A DNA stretch of 64,000 nt from Tieghemiomyces parasiticus (lineage: Eukaryota > Kickxellomycota > Dimargaritomycetes > Dimargaritales > Dimargaritaceae): assembly GCA_027575765.1 (NCBI GenBank), contig JANBPT010000003.1, positions 62,001 to 126,000 on the forward strand, given 5' to 3'. Every line of letters starts with the position of its first letter. The first letter of the stretch is position 1. The notes under the pieces are model-generated. The model worked only from the letters and a program-made list of their open reading frames with translations, did not search any database and was not told the DNA's origin. The translations under genes were made by a program, and so were the position numbers. This document shows positions 36,295-46,029 of this stretch, piece after piece.

Positions 36295-37074
36295 CTACCG
36301 GGCGAGATAGGCCTCCCAACCAGCTTTGCGATAGCGTTGGGCCTCGGCTACGACGTCCTTACCGGGGCCGTAGATGCCCCGGCCGACAATGATGATATCA
36401 CTCCGGTTACGCGTGATGATCTGCTCGGGCGTACGGTACTGTTGACCGAGGCCGTCACCAGTGACGTCGAGTCCGACGCCGGGGGTCATATAGATGAAGT
36501 CATGGTCGTCAGTCAGGCGACGGCTGGCGATGAATCCAGCCACGAAGTCGGTGTGCCGCAGGGCCATCTCGACGTTCTGGGCGGTGTAGGTCGGGGTGTT
36601 GGCGAGGGATCCCACGGTGGACATCTCGGCCAGCAGCAGCAGGCCACGGCCCAACGGCTGGCCCACTTCCTGCAGCCCCTGGATGATGCCCTCGCCGGGG
36701 ACCACGTGGCAGTTGGTGAAGTGCGACCAGTCGGCGATACGGTAGATACCGGCGCCGTACTGCATCTTGACGGTATTGCCGATATCAGCGAACTTGCGGT
36801 CCTCGAAAATCAAAAAGTTGTGCTTGGCCGCCAGGCGGGAGAGCTGCTCGACCAGGTCGTTGTCAAAGTCCACCAGAATGTCAATGTGCGTCTTGAGCAG
36901 GCAGATATAGGGGCCCACCTGGTCGGCGAGGTCCAGGAGGGCCTGCTTGGTCTTGACATCGGCGGCCACCGAGAGGTTCGTTTCCTTGGTCACCATGATA
37001 CGGAGAAGGTCCTGCACCACCGGAATGGTGGCCCGGGCCAGTCGGTCCTGGTAATTGAGGCTGGGGGAAGCCAT
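36295..37074 (-). CDS. URA3: Orotidine-5'-phosphate decarboxylase
   Basis: This enzyme catalyses the last step of de novo UMP synthesis in the cytosol. Intronless, 259 residues, the usual monofunctional fungal length (about 265). Catalytic elements are visible: [12 protein letters not shown] with Lys61, and [20 protein letters not shown] with the D-x-K-x-x-D triad at Asp92, Lys94 and Asp97. The phosphate-binding C-terminal part shows [40 protein letters not shown] and [20 protein letters not shown]. There is no fused OPRTase domain. It shares a 590-base divergent promoter with the small MED29-like candidate at 37664. Confidence 0.96.
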   Translation of the reverse strand: MASPSLNYQDRLARATIPVVQDLLRIMVTKETNLSVAADVKTKQALLDLADQVGPYICLLKTHIDILVDFDNDLVEQLSRLAAKHNFLIFEDRKFADIGNTVKMQYGAGIYRIADWSHFTNCHVVPGEGIIQGLQEVGQPLGRGLLLLAEMSTVGSLANTPTYTAQNVEMALRHTDFVAGFIASRRLTDDHDFIYMTPGVGLDVTGDGLGQQYRTPEQIITRNRSDIIIVGRGIYGPGKDVVAEAQRYRKAGWEAYLAR

Positions 37075-37663
37075 GGCTAACGACGTAGGGAACGGGGGTT
37101 ATGTGGAGACAGTGGATAAAAGCCGAAGCGGACTACGGTGGGGGCGAGGTAGGGGGGTCAACGGACGGAGGGAATGAGTAAACCAAGTGGGTAAAGTTTA
37201 GGGAACAAGTTTTATGGGTTGTACGGCAAGTGGGCGTGGTAGCAGGGCCAAGTGAGTGAACCAATTAAGGTGAGAGCAGTTACAGTTTTTCTCAGGACAC
37301 TGCGGGTGGGGTCCTCCCTCTCCTCTCCCCCTCTACAGTAAGACCCTCCCTCTCTCCAGCCTTTGACCCACCCGATTTCCTCTCAAGAGGAGTTGGCTGG
37401 TTGAAATCACGTGGATTAAAGTGGAGAGAGTAAAGCTGAGCGAAGTGGTGGTTAGCTGGTGGTGGGCGAGGAGGATGAAGTGACATGCTCAAAAGTGACT
37501 GAGGTGAACCGAATTTCGTCTAGCGCATTTGCTCCCCGCATACCATCGTCTTTGCATTACTACCTCCCCCCCTGTTTACTCCAATTTGACTTAGCCAACA
37601 AGGGACCCTTGCCACCCGCTCCCTGTCCACTGCACCACGACTTAGCAAACTCCATAAATTGCC
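37075..37663. other. Divergent promoter, URA3 and small candidate gene
   Basis: 589 bases between two divergent start codons, with purine-rich (plus-strand) sequence on the URA3 side, meaning C/T-rich in the URA3 sense. No gene seen. Confidence 0.45.
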
Positions 37664-38266
37664 ATGTCAGACGCCCACCAATCGAACCCCGCCGGCCCCA
37701 CTGCCCCGAACGACGCGGTCTACTTGAGGCAAAGTTTTGAGGTAAGAAGCCGGTTCAGCAATGGCCCCACCTGCCCCAGCCTGTTGCCGTGCTAGGGTGC
37801 CCCGCATGCATTCAACAAGACACCATCCGACAACCTGACGTCGCCGGCGTCTTCGTTCGTCGACTACCATACCGCACTATCCCTCATCTCCTATACACAT
37901 CTTGCCCCGGCTTAAACTCTACGCATCACCCACCTTCAGCGCATGCTGGTCCACGCCGGCGACGTTATCCGGCACTCCGGGAACACGCCGGACGCTGCGG
38001 ACGAGCAGGCGAAAGCCAGGGACGGCTTGACGCAAGAGCTCGAGCGGTTTGACGACATGTGCGACTCTATCCTGATCGCCCTCAAGACCTTGAAGCACCA
38101 GGTCGGGGCTGCGACCCAGGACTCACCAGTTACCACGACGGCGGTCCCTGTCTCTATGACCCCGACGGTGTCAGATACAGAGCCAAGTGTCCGCAGTGGG
38201 GCGGATGACTGGAGGCGGGCCCAGTTGGATGAACTCCGGCGGCTAGTACTAGATCCCTTGGCATAA
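37664..38266 (+). CDS. Small helical protein, candidate Mediator tail subunit (MED29-like)
   Basis: Two exons, 37664-37741 and 37940-38266, join in phase 0 with GTAAG/CAG sites to give 134 residues. It starts MSDAHQSNPAGPTAPNDAVY, then forms helices LRQSFERMLVHAGDVIRHSG and DGLTQELERFDDMCDSILIA, a Thr/Ser/Pro linker, and RRAQLDELRRLVLDPLA. The pattern of an N-terminal helix followed by RFDxxCDxxxxxLKT resembles the MED29/Med2 family (RFDxxLEEFYxxCDQ), a subunit of the Mediator tail that links activators to RNA polymerase II. This is a weak motif match, so the name is tentative; other short coiled-coil proteins remain possible. The gene model itself is supported by clean splice sites and a compact setting. 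Confidence 0.5.
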
Positions 38267-38438
38267 TCTTATTATTCGTTGCCCATCGGTCAATTTCAAT
38301 AATATTATGTGTTCATACAGGTCATCGGCCGCTTTGTAAGATACTTTGCATATCCTGACCGATCGTGCTGCAATTTCGATAGCCAATTTACTGAGACCCT
38401 TCACAATAATTGAGTGGAATAAAAGCTGTTGATTGACC

Positions 38439-39143
38439 TCATCGCTGGTGCGAAGCCTCTACCTTCTCGGTCGGCAACTCCGGCGTGATTGCCGTGACCA
38501 ATTCGGGATTGGCAATGTGCCGGCCCCGTATGAGGTCTAGCTTGCGGTGGGACATGAAGGTCGGCCACGCCAGGCCGTGCTTCTCGACGCAGTTCCGCAG
38601 GGCCTCCTGCTCCCAGTACAGCTTGACCTCGGGCATCGCCTCACGACCTAACTTGGCCTCCAGATACATGTAGATGCGGCACAGGTCGGTGACACGGTCT
38701 TCGATCTGGTTCATGATTTTTGGGATGCGTTCCCGCTTGGACAGCGCGAGCAGTTCAGGGGTGAGCTCCTTCTTAGGGATTCTGGCGAAGAGCAGGTGCG
38801 TGCGGAGGGCGAGGTCCGGCGTCAGGTTACCGGCCACGACGAACGGGGTCCAGAGGTCCTCTCGAATATGGGGCGGGCGGAGGGCCACCTCCTTGATCTG
38901 CTTCAGCGACCGGGTCTGAGGACGGAGTGCAACGGGTTGGTAAATAACGGATATGGTTAGACAGGAGGGCTGCTACAAGTTAGGGCGGCAGTACTTAGCA
39001 GACCGCAGGTAGAGCCGGTTGTTTTGCAGCACAGCTGCCCTCCTCTGGTGGGCTAAGGCACTCACCGTAAGAACAGGAGACACAGAGCCGACGACCTGCT
39101 TGGTCCCGAGGTTCCGAAACATATAGTAGGCAGACGAGGACAT
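38439..39143 (-). CDS. MHR1: Mitochondrial large-subunit ribosomal protein mL67 (Mhr1 family)
   Basis: Exons 39143-39066 and 38915-38439 join in phase 0 and give 184 residues. The N terminus MSSSAYYMFRNLGTKQVVGS matches the Mhr1 pattern of a strand carrying FRN followed by QV-x-S. Exon 2 begins TRSLKQIKEVALRPPHIRED then LWTPFVVAGNL, matching the conserved R-x-DLW-x-PF block, and ends with AWPTFMSHRKLDLIRGRHIA. In yeast this protein is both a mitoribosome component and a factor in mitochondrial DNA recombination. A fungal-specific family, so it helps place the organism. It is convergent with the 37664 gene, 172 bases between stops, and divergent from the REEP gene. Confidence 0.8.
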
Positions 39144-40003
39144 GACGATCAGGCGGAGCGGAGGTGCCAGTGGGGTGGTCGGATTAGGAGGGTGGGGGAT
39201 CTATCTAATGACGATCGCTGGGGTCGGGTGTCTGGAACAGATTAAACGGCGTCAGAGATAATTGATTGAGTGGCAGAAGCGAGTTGGGCAGATGCCATCG
39301 GCCCTGGTGATTCTCTTGCCCACCCATCGACCTTGCACGACTGCGATTCTTGGCCTTGGAGAAGGCAATTCCTCACTGAGCCGAGCCAACCGCCAGAGAT
39401 CCCAGTGTATGCTGGCTTTGACTTGAGCAGATGAAATCACGTGGTTAATATATTAATAGGACGTAAACAAAGACCACCAATTTCACCGCCTATCGATCGC
39501 TCACCCCCTGGTGCTTTCGAACACCATGGGCCAGCCCGTAAGTGCTGCGGTTATTAGGGTCGAAGCACACTACAGCCATGCCAAGCGGCTTGAATGACCA
39601 CCCTTCCGCCCTCCGTCACTGCACCGCTGTCTTGGAAGTGCCCTTTTGTTTAACCCGAAACCTGGACCCAGGAAAGCCGAGGCCTTCCTCTTCCCTCTTC
39701 TCCGCTTGCTAGGGTATACCCAGAAACGACCCCTTGCCACTGTCACTTGTATGTTGCCATGCAGACACTCCGCCCGCCCGTTTCTTAACCCTGACGCTAG
39801 TCCCAGCAACCTGAGCCAACACGCGCTTGCGAAGTTTGACTACCTGCCGACCCCCCTTTCCACCCGCCCGGACTGGCGGCCGAGTGGTATAGCTACCGTA
39901 TGCCAGCTTTCCTCTTCCGCCCTTAGCCTTAGTACTTTCCTTCTGCCCCCTCACCTTCTTAGCTCTACTGCTACCTTGCCATAAATCCACCAAGCGCGCC
40001 AAG
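39144..40003. other. Divergent promoter, MHR1 and REEP genes
   Basis: 860 bases. An ATG at 39526 starts MGQP followed immediately by a GTAAGT donor. Splicing from there to an AG just before 40004 would add four residues to the REEP protein in frame. This is possible but unproven, so the CDS below starts at 40004. The rest is C/T-rich. Confidence 0.4.
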
Positions 40004-42469
40004 ATGGACCTCGCCATCCAGGGAGTACGCTTCGCCAGGTAGGTCTTGCACACCACCAAGTTATCGACTAGGGGCTGTCACGCCTCCCGTTCCCGCCCTG
40101 GCCTCCACGCAGCGGGCAGGCTTCAGTTACACGCCTTGTATGCGTGTACCCTAACCAGCCTGTAGCCCAACTCCCTGACCCGCCTTACACACACGCCCCC
40201 CCTCCTGCCCAGTTTCGCACTGGGCTTCCACCGCTCGGTCCGGGCGCTACAGTCCGGCCGACCAGACGATATCCGTGACCTGGTAGCTTTCTGGGTGGTC
40301 GTGACCCTGTTCGGTACCTTGGAGGGACCGGCCGACGCGACCATTGCTTGGTTGCCATTCTACGCCGAACTGAAAACTGTCCTGCTAGCCCTACTCGCGC
40401 TACCCCCGTCATATGTGAGTACATTTCCTATTGCGCCAAGGGCCCCGCATCTCCCTCCGACTCCGACAATAGCCCCTCGGTCGATCCGTTGGAAAGTCCT
40501 AAAGTACGATACTAACCCAAGGAATCCCCACCGATTTAAACACCACCTATTACCTAGGGCATAACAAGCATTTACGCATACAGTGTTCAACCCACCCTGG
40601 ATCTCATAGAGAAGGACATTGACTATGCCCTCAACAATGTAAGCTGTCCTTGTGATTACGGAGCCAGTACTCTACCGCTGTTGGCTTTACACGTTATGTG
40701 TCGTTTCGAGCCGAGCTACCCTTTTCTAATCATCTCTGCATTTTTACCGACTAAATACATCTACTTTTGTCATTCACAGTACGGTCGTTACCTGCGCAAC
40801 GCCATGTGGCAGGCTGTCCGGTCCCTGTTCCACTCGCTCACGGGCTACAGCGTGGATATGATCAACAATGTAAGTGGTGAGCCCGTTGTCAAGGTGTAGC
40901 TTGGCTGACCAACAGCTTAACCTATATTGCCCGCGTCCTGCTGAAGCCATCTAACCCGGCATCCTTTATTTTTATCCTATACCCAAAAATTACCGACCCA
41001 TGCAGCGCGTGTCACAGTCTTGGCTGAACTTGTGGCTGGTGTCCTACTTCTCTAAGCCTATCACAGACCCACTAGTTCACCCGGCCGATCGCATACGTCC
41101 GTCTGTCTACGACACTACCCTCGTTCACCTCCCCGAGGAGCACATCATCCCACTGACGGTACCACGGCGGGGCACGTCCACCGCCGGTTCCGTGCGAGGG
41201 CTCGCCGCCTCCTTCGAAAAAGGCACCCAGCCGCGTCAGACGCAGGCCGCGGCTGCTAAACCCCCGCGTGCAGCCGCCCTTCCCCGAAGCAGGGCCGGCC
41301 AGCGTGGCAACGGCAGTAAGCAGCCGATTATCACCAAAGGAAAATCGATACCACCCGTCCTCAGTCAGTCAACCTGCTCGGTAGAGGCTGTCGAGTCGGA
41401 GGACGAAGACTTTGTTCCGGGTGGGTTTCTGCCGGCCAAGAAGCTCCGCATGGGATTGCCAACGCCGCCGACCTCTCAGGCAGCGAGAGTGGACATGTCA
41501 ACTGTGGCCTCAGAGATGAGTACAGAGGGGGAGGCCACAGCCGCCCCCGTAGGAGTGCCCATCAAACGACGCCGCTCCGCCACTTCCTTGGTCTCCATCC
41601 CGGAGGGTGGCGTCGAAGTCGTTATACCCGATACCCGGGTCACCAGTAAGGCCGCCCGTATTGTACGCAAGACCAGCACCAGTCGACCTTCAGTGACCAG
41701 GGCCCGCATAACGGCGGCCAATGACGAAAATCGCGCGCCTGCCTCCGATACGGTGAAGCCCATCGGCCGCAAGGTTAGCCGGGCCGGACCTACGCCGCTT
41801 GCCGCCACGCTGAAGCAACCGGCCCGGATAGCCGTAACCCGCCAGCCCAGGCCCCACCTGTCTGTGTCAGTTTCCCAAGCCACGGACGGGCCGGTCTCCC
41901 GCACTACCCGCAAGGCGGTTGGACTGGGTGATAAGCGCCGACCGGAAACCATCGTGGTTAGCCCAAGCGAGTCCACGGCGTCAGAAACCACCGTCAGTTC
42001 GTCAACGTCACACACAACCAGCGACTCCGAACCAGAAGTTGAGTATACCCCACCCTACCGGTCCGTCCGTGGTCGGGCGCAGCGCGGCTTTGCCACGGTT
42101 TCCAACGTGACGGTCGACGTTTCCCATACAGATGATCTGGTTACCACCCAGTCCACCATATGTCCCCACCGCGCGGACCCCATCTGCGCTGTTGGCGAAG
42201 CTACCCAGGAATCCGCTCGAGAGTTTGAGTCGCCCTCCCTCGCCCTGGCCTGCTCCGACAACGCCCCGTTGTTTCGCCGCCGGGCCCGCCGACGTTCCAG
42301 TGCCGCCACCGGCCAGACGGACGCTGGCAGCGCAGTGCCGAGGGGGGGAAGAGGTCGCGGCCGTACCATGCCAAAGCTTCAACCAGTAATCACTGACGAG
42401 GGGATTGGTACCCAACCTCCGCTCCGTCATAGCCCGCGCCACAAACCCCGCATCAACTACCGCGAGTGA
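40004..42469 (+). CDS. REEP/TB2/DP1/HVA22-family ER-shaping protein with long tail
   Basis: Five exons, 40004-40038, 40213-40414, 40558-40638, 40780-40869 and 41006-42469, give 623 residues. REEP/Yop1 proteins insert hairpins into the ER membrane and curve tubules. The domain occupies about residues 1-140: GRPDDIRDLVAFWVVVTLFG, ATIAWLPFYAELKTVLLALL (the family's SWFPFYYELK block), PPSYGITSIYAYSVQPTLDL and IEKDIDYALNN, arranged like animal REEP1-4. Exon 3 starts after TAG at 40557, the acceptor that keeps frame and restores the G-x-x-x-IY motif. The last exon adds ~480 residues rich in Ser, Thr, Pro and Arg, with basic clusters (IKRRRSATSLVSIPEG, FRRRARRRSSAATGQ) and acidic VESEDEDFVPGG. It is probably disordered and perhaps microtubule- or phospho-regulated. 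Yeast Yop1 has no such tail. Confidence 0.82.
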
Positions 42470-42861
42470 TGGGGTTCGCTGTCTGGTGCAGGCCTTATGC
42501 ATGTGGTCTGCCCGCCCCCCCTCACCTCTCAGTCCTCTAAATAATTACAATTTGTACCAATACATCGTATTATCTCTCCCTCCCACTCCTTTTTTTTTCC
42601 ACTGCGGTCCATTGTGGCCCTATTGAGCCTCTGACTAAAATGCGTTAACCCGCTCGGTATCTTCGTGTAGCATAGTATTGGCCTGACCGTTGCTTATAGG
42701 AGGCTATTGGCTCCCACGTCACACTTGATGAGCCGATCCATGCTTCCTAATCGTCAGACCAATTTCAGCACAGTTAAGACCCTCTACTAGTAGGACATCA
42801 TTGAAAAATGCAGGTCTATAATGAATGAATGTTGTGATGAGTCCCGGATGGAGCTGTCCGA
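42470..42861. other. Intergenic, convergent 3' regions of REEP and GUP1 genes
   Basis: 392 bases between two stop codons. It includes a T-rich tract near 42590-42600. No coding frame. Confidence 0.5.
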
Positions 42862-45303
42862 CTAATGGACGCTGGCTAACGGTCGCAGCGGGATGGTGGA
42901 CTCGTCGTTGTCGCCGTCCTTTGCGTACCGGCCAGATTCATCGGTCTCAATGTCACCGCCCGCACTCCGGCCGGTGGCCACTTTCAAGCCCGCTACCGCC
43001 GACGACGGCAGGGGCCGGTCTGGGTATCGTAACCGCCAGTCCTCGACCTTCCGGACGTAGAGCTTCCGGTACTCATGTTCTCGGATTTCAAACATGACCT
43101 GGATGGCGATGAAGATACAAATCAGCGAGGCCACGATAAAGACGGCGCCGCGGAGACAGAAAATCTCGGTCAGCATGGTACGGATTCCGTCGACGCCGAC
43201 GGCGAAACCGACCAGGTTGGCCACCATCATCATGCAAATGTTGAGCACGCAGCCGACGGCGCAGAGGTGGCGGAAGTACCGGTGCTGCGAGTAGGGTGGG
43301 CGGTTAAAGACGTAGGACAGGAGGAGCTCCGGGGCGAACATGAGAGAGATGAGCCAGGCCCAGGCCAGCAGCCGCAGGGAAATGTCGTGCCACAAGGCAA
43401 CGAACGTGAACACCGCCCACACGTTATACGCGGCATAGCGGCGGCCCCCCAGAGGGACGTAGACGTAGCGGACGAGCCAGCGGTTGAAGCTGCAATGCCA
43501 GTCGCGCCAGAAACTCTGGGCCGAGTAGTTGTTGCTCATGCACCGTCGCATGTTTTCCAGGACCTCCAGCCCGTCGGCTAGGGCCCAGAACCGGAAGAAC
43601 CGCCACATGATCAGCAACTTGAGCCAGATGAACTTGAGACTGAAATAGCCAATCATGCTGATTTGGAACGGCGAATACCCCGACCAGGCGTGTGCACGGC
43701 TGATGGCCACCACGTAAAATAGGTGTTGCATGCATTCCATGAGGAAGAGGGCGCCCAGGAGACGTAGGCCGTAGGTCACGGTGCCCCGCGTAGTGACCTC
43801 GCGCGACGGGAACCGGTGTTGCCAAATGAAATTGTTGAAGGTGATGATGGGGCCCGCTAAGTACAGTGGTACGTAGAAGAGGTAAGCCAGATAGTGCACC
43901 CAATTGTAGTCGCTAGGGGCCAGGGGCTGGGTGATGCGGTCGCGATCGGTGCTCGGCCGGGGGTGGCCGTGCCAGGAGGCGGGGACCGGGGCGACACCGT
44001 CGGTGATGGCAGTGGCCGGGTTCACATCGGCGACCCCTACCGTCGCCGGGTCGGCCGTGGGGCTGGCCGGGTCGTTCACACCCTGCGAGGATTCCGTATG
44101 GGAGGTTGCGGCCCTCGATGTCCGCTCAGCCAGCAAGGACCAGTGGTAGTCCATCGCGAAGGACACCATACGTAGCATGGTGATGTTGAAAAATATGTCC
44201 CACCGGGTCATAATCCCGCGGTTGTGGTCCAGGAACGCCAGCCGGGGCGCGAAGTCGGCGAAATGGTAGCCGTGGTACGTTTCGTTCAAAAAGAGCATCC
44301 CCACATTGAAAACCCAGATCGTGATGGGACCGACAACGGGCCAGCCGCCTAAGGCCCGGGCCAGGCCGTAGTTTATCCCCGTGAGGAACAGGATGATGAG
44401 CAGGCTGTTGCCAAACACAATGTACAGGACTGCCAGCGACAGGATAAGGGTCAGGTACAGGCGCGGGAGGACCCGTGGCCAGCCACAGCAAGTGGTCGCC
44501 GAGCTGAACAACCGGGCGGGGCCGGACGCAGGTGAGAGCGCCGGGCTGGCCACCCCGGGCATATTGCCGGCGGTCGCTCGCCGACAGGCCCTTAACAGGG
44601 CGGCGCCGCCTCCACGGTTCAAAGCGACAAAGGCCAGCATCCCCAGGCTGAGCAGTGGGAGATGATTGCGAAATCCGCGGTACTGCGTGTCGCTGTTGTC
44701 CATGGGTCGGCTACCAAACAGCCAGCCCTCGCTCAGCTCATGCTCGTAGACCTTGAAGTTGGGTAGCTCGGGAGAGCTCAGTTGGTAGGTCGAGTAGGCC
44801 ATGAACGGCACCACGGTAAGAAACCCGACGTAGTAGAAATAGAACTCCGGGGTGCGCCAGCGAGACGGTTTGGGCGGCTTCATCCTGAACTCCGAGTCAC
44901 CGCCGCCGGTGGAGGCGGAATGGGACGCCGTGGAGGACGGCATGCGATCCAAGGGGGAAGGGATGGACGACGGTGAGTTATCGACAGTGGGATGTGGAGA
45001 AGCGGTGGTGGCGACAGCTTCTAATGGGGTGGACAGGGAGGGTCCTCTAAACAAAGTAGAGTGGTGGAGGTACACTGGTAGGGATGAGTACGGACGGGAT
45101 GAGATCCAGTCCCTGATAAGGTAGTCGCTGCAGAGGGTTGAGGAGGAGGACTGCGTCGGATGAGCCAGGGAGCTTGCTGAGCAAGAAGACATAGGGTCTA
45201 GCGCGAGTGGGAAATTCGGTGGCGTATGGAGCACGCTAGCGTGGGCGATGCCAGCCAATACCGAATTTAATGATGCATAGGACGAGGGATTAAGCGGATA
45301 CAT
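42862..45303 (-). CDS. GUP1: MBOAT O-acyltransferase, glycerol uptake protein 1
   Basis: Gup1 is an ER membrane-bound O-acyltransferase that remodels GPI-anchor lipids and was first found through glycerol uptake. Intronless; 813 residues from the first in-frame ATG. The conserved part begins KPSRWRTPEFYFYYVGFLTV and includes YEHELSEGWLFGSRPMDNSD, TQYRGFRNHLPLLSLG, NYSAQSFWRDWHCSFNRWLV and VFTFVALWHDISLRLLAWAW, with the MBOAT catalytic His at about residue 640 and several hydrophobic segments. It is longer than yeast Gup1 (560): a Ser/Pro-rich N-terminal extension of about 140 residues precedes the first membrane segment. An internal ATG at 44943 (MPSSTASHSASTGGGDSEFR) would give 693 residues and may be the real start. 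The C terminus is a short hydrophilic tail. Confidence 0.9.
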   Translation of the reverse strand: MYPLNPSSYASLNSVLAGIAHASVLHTPPNFPLALDPMSSCSASSLAHPTQSSSSTLCSDYLIRDWISSRPYSSLPVYLHHSTLFRGPSLSTPLEAVATTASPHPTVDNSPSSIPSPLDRMPSSTASHSASTGGGDSEFRMKPPKPSRWRTPEFYFYYVGFLTVVPFMAYSTYQLSSPELPNFKVYEHELSEGWLFGSRPMDNSDTQYRGFRNHLPLLSLGMLAFVALNRGGGAALLRACRRATAGNMPGVASPALSPASGPARLFSSATTCCGWPRVLPRLYLTLILSLAVLYIVFGNSLLIILFLTGINYGLARALGGWPVVGPITIWVFNVGMLFLNETYHGYHFADFAPRLAFLDHNRGIMTRWDIFFNITMLRMVSFAMDYHWSLLAERTSRAATSHTESSQGVNDPASPTADPATVGVADVNPATAITDGVAPVPASWHGHPRPSTDRDRITQPLAPSDYNWVHYLAYLFYVPLYLAGPIITFNNFIWQHRFPSREVTTRGTVTYGLRLLGALFLMECMQHLFYVVAISRAHAWSGYSPFQISMIGYFSLKFIWLKLLIMWRFFRFWALADGLEVLENMRRCMSNNYSAQSFWRDWHCSFNRWLVRYVYVPLGGRRYAAYNVWAVFTFVALWHDISLRLLAWAWLISLMFAPELLLSYVFNRPPYSQHRYFRHLCAVGCVLNICMMMVANLVGFAVGVDGIRTMLTEIFCLRGAVFIVASLICIFIAIQVMFEIREHEYRKLYVRKVEDWRLRYPDRPLPSSAVAGLKVATGRSAGGDIETDESGRYAKDGDNDESTIPLRPLASVH

Positions 45304-45529
45304 TTTGGGACTGCCGGGTGGCACATGACAAGGCTCTCCTGTGCAACTTGGGCCTGTCCCAAGCTCACTGGTGGGTCCTGGCCAGGGAAGCGGGTCGTTG
45401 GGCCACCATTATTATCAGGTACCAATCTACTTTGCAGCGCCAAGCCTCACTCCGCCCGCGTCAATCCTCTCCAGGTCAAGGTGGCAGAAAGATGGCGGGG
45501 CCGGCACCATACCCTGGACACCGACTGTA

Positions 45530-45718
45530 TTATGCAGAGGTGTTCGCATAGCAGCATATATACATCTGTGCTTGTTAAGATGAGAATTGCGTACTACCCA
45601 CTCACCAACTGTGCGTTGTGTGTGACGCGTTATTTGCACGGGCTGTAGCCAGCTAGTATGCGTCGTCGCATTTTGCACCAGACCGAGTGGATCCTGTGCT
45701 GCACCTCTATATAAATAT
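45530..45718 (+). repeat. Dispersed repeat, copy 2
   Basis: This segment matches the minus strand of 34881-35117. The reading frame is now broken: PTHQLCVVCDALFARAVAS is followed by a stop and then YASSHFAPDRVDP, where copy 1 reads on openly. A 2-base length difference separates the frames of the left and right halves. It ends where the CpG-poor Fanzor segment begins, so it may be part of that element's insertion site or an older element into which it jumped. Confidence 0.7.
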
Positions 45719-46029
45719 GTAAGGCTGACAGGTGGTTACAAAGGCTAGATGGCCAAGAAAAAATAAGGTCCTAGAAGAAAAAAGGGTCCAACAAAAATAA
45801 CCAATAGGAGCCACTACTAAGGCCAGACATCAAAATTTCCACATTTAATAACTTTAGTGCCCCACTTTACCTTCTTACACAACATGTTTCTTTTCCCTTT
45901 TCTTTGAGCTCAGCACTCCCCTTGCCATGCAATTACTCAACCCTTTATTACGCCATTAATGGCCAAAGGCAAGGCCAGTATCCTTAAGACCTCTCTGTGG
46001 TCTGTTGGGTGGAAGTAGAAGGACCAGGA

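Noticed and set aside
37670..37710. tRNA B-box-like GGTTCGA on the minus strand
   Set aside because: No A box or acceptor stem pairing at the right distance, and the segment is the first exon of a plus-strand gene.
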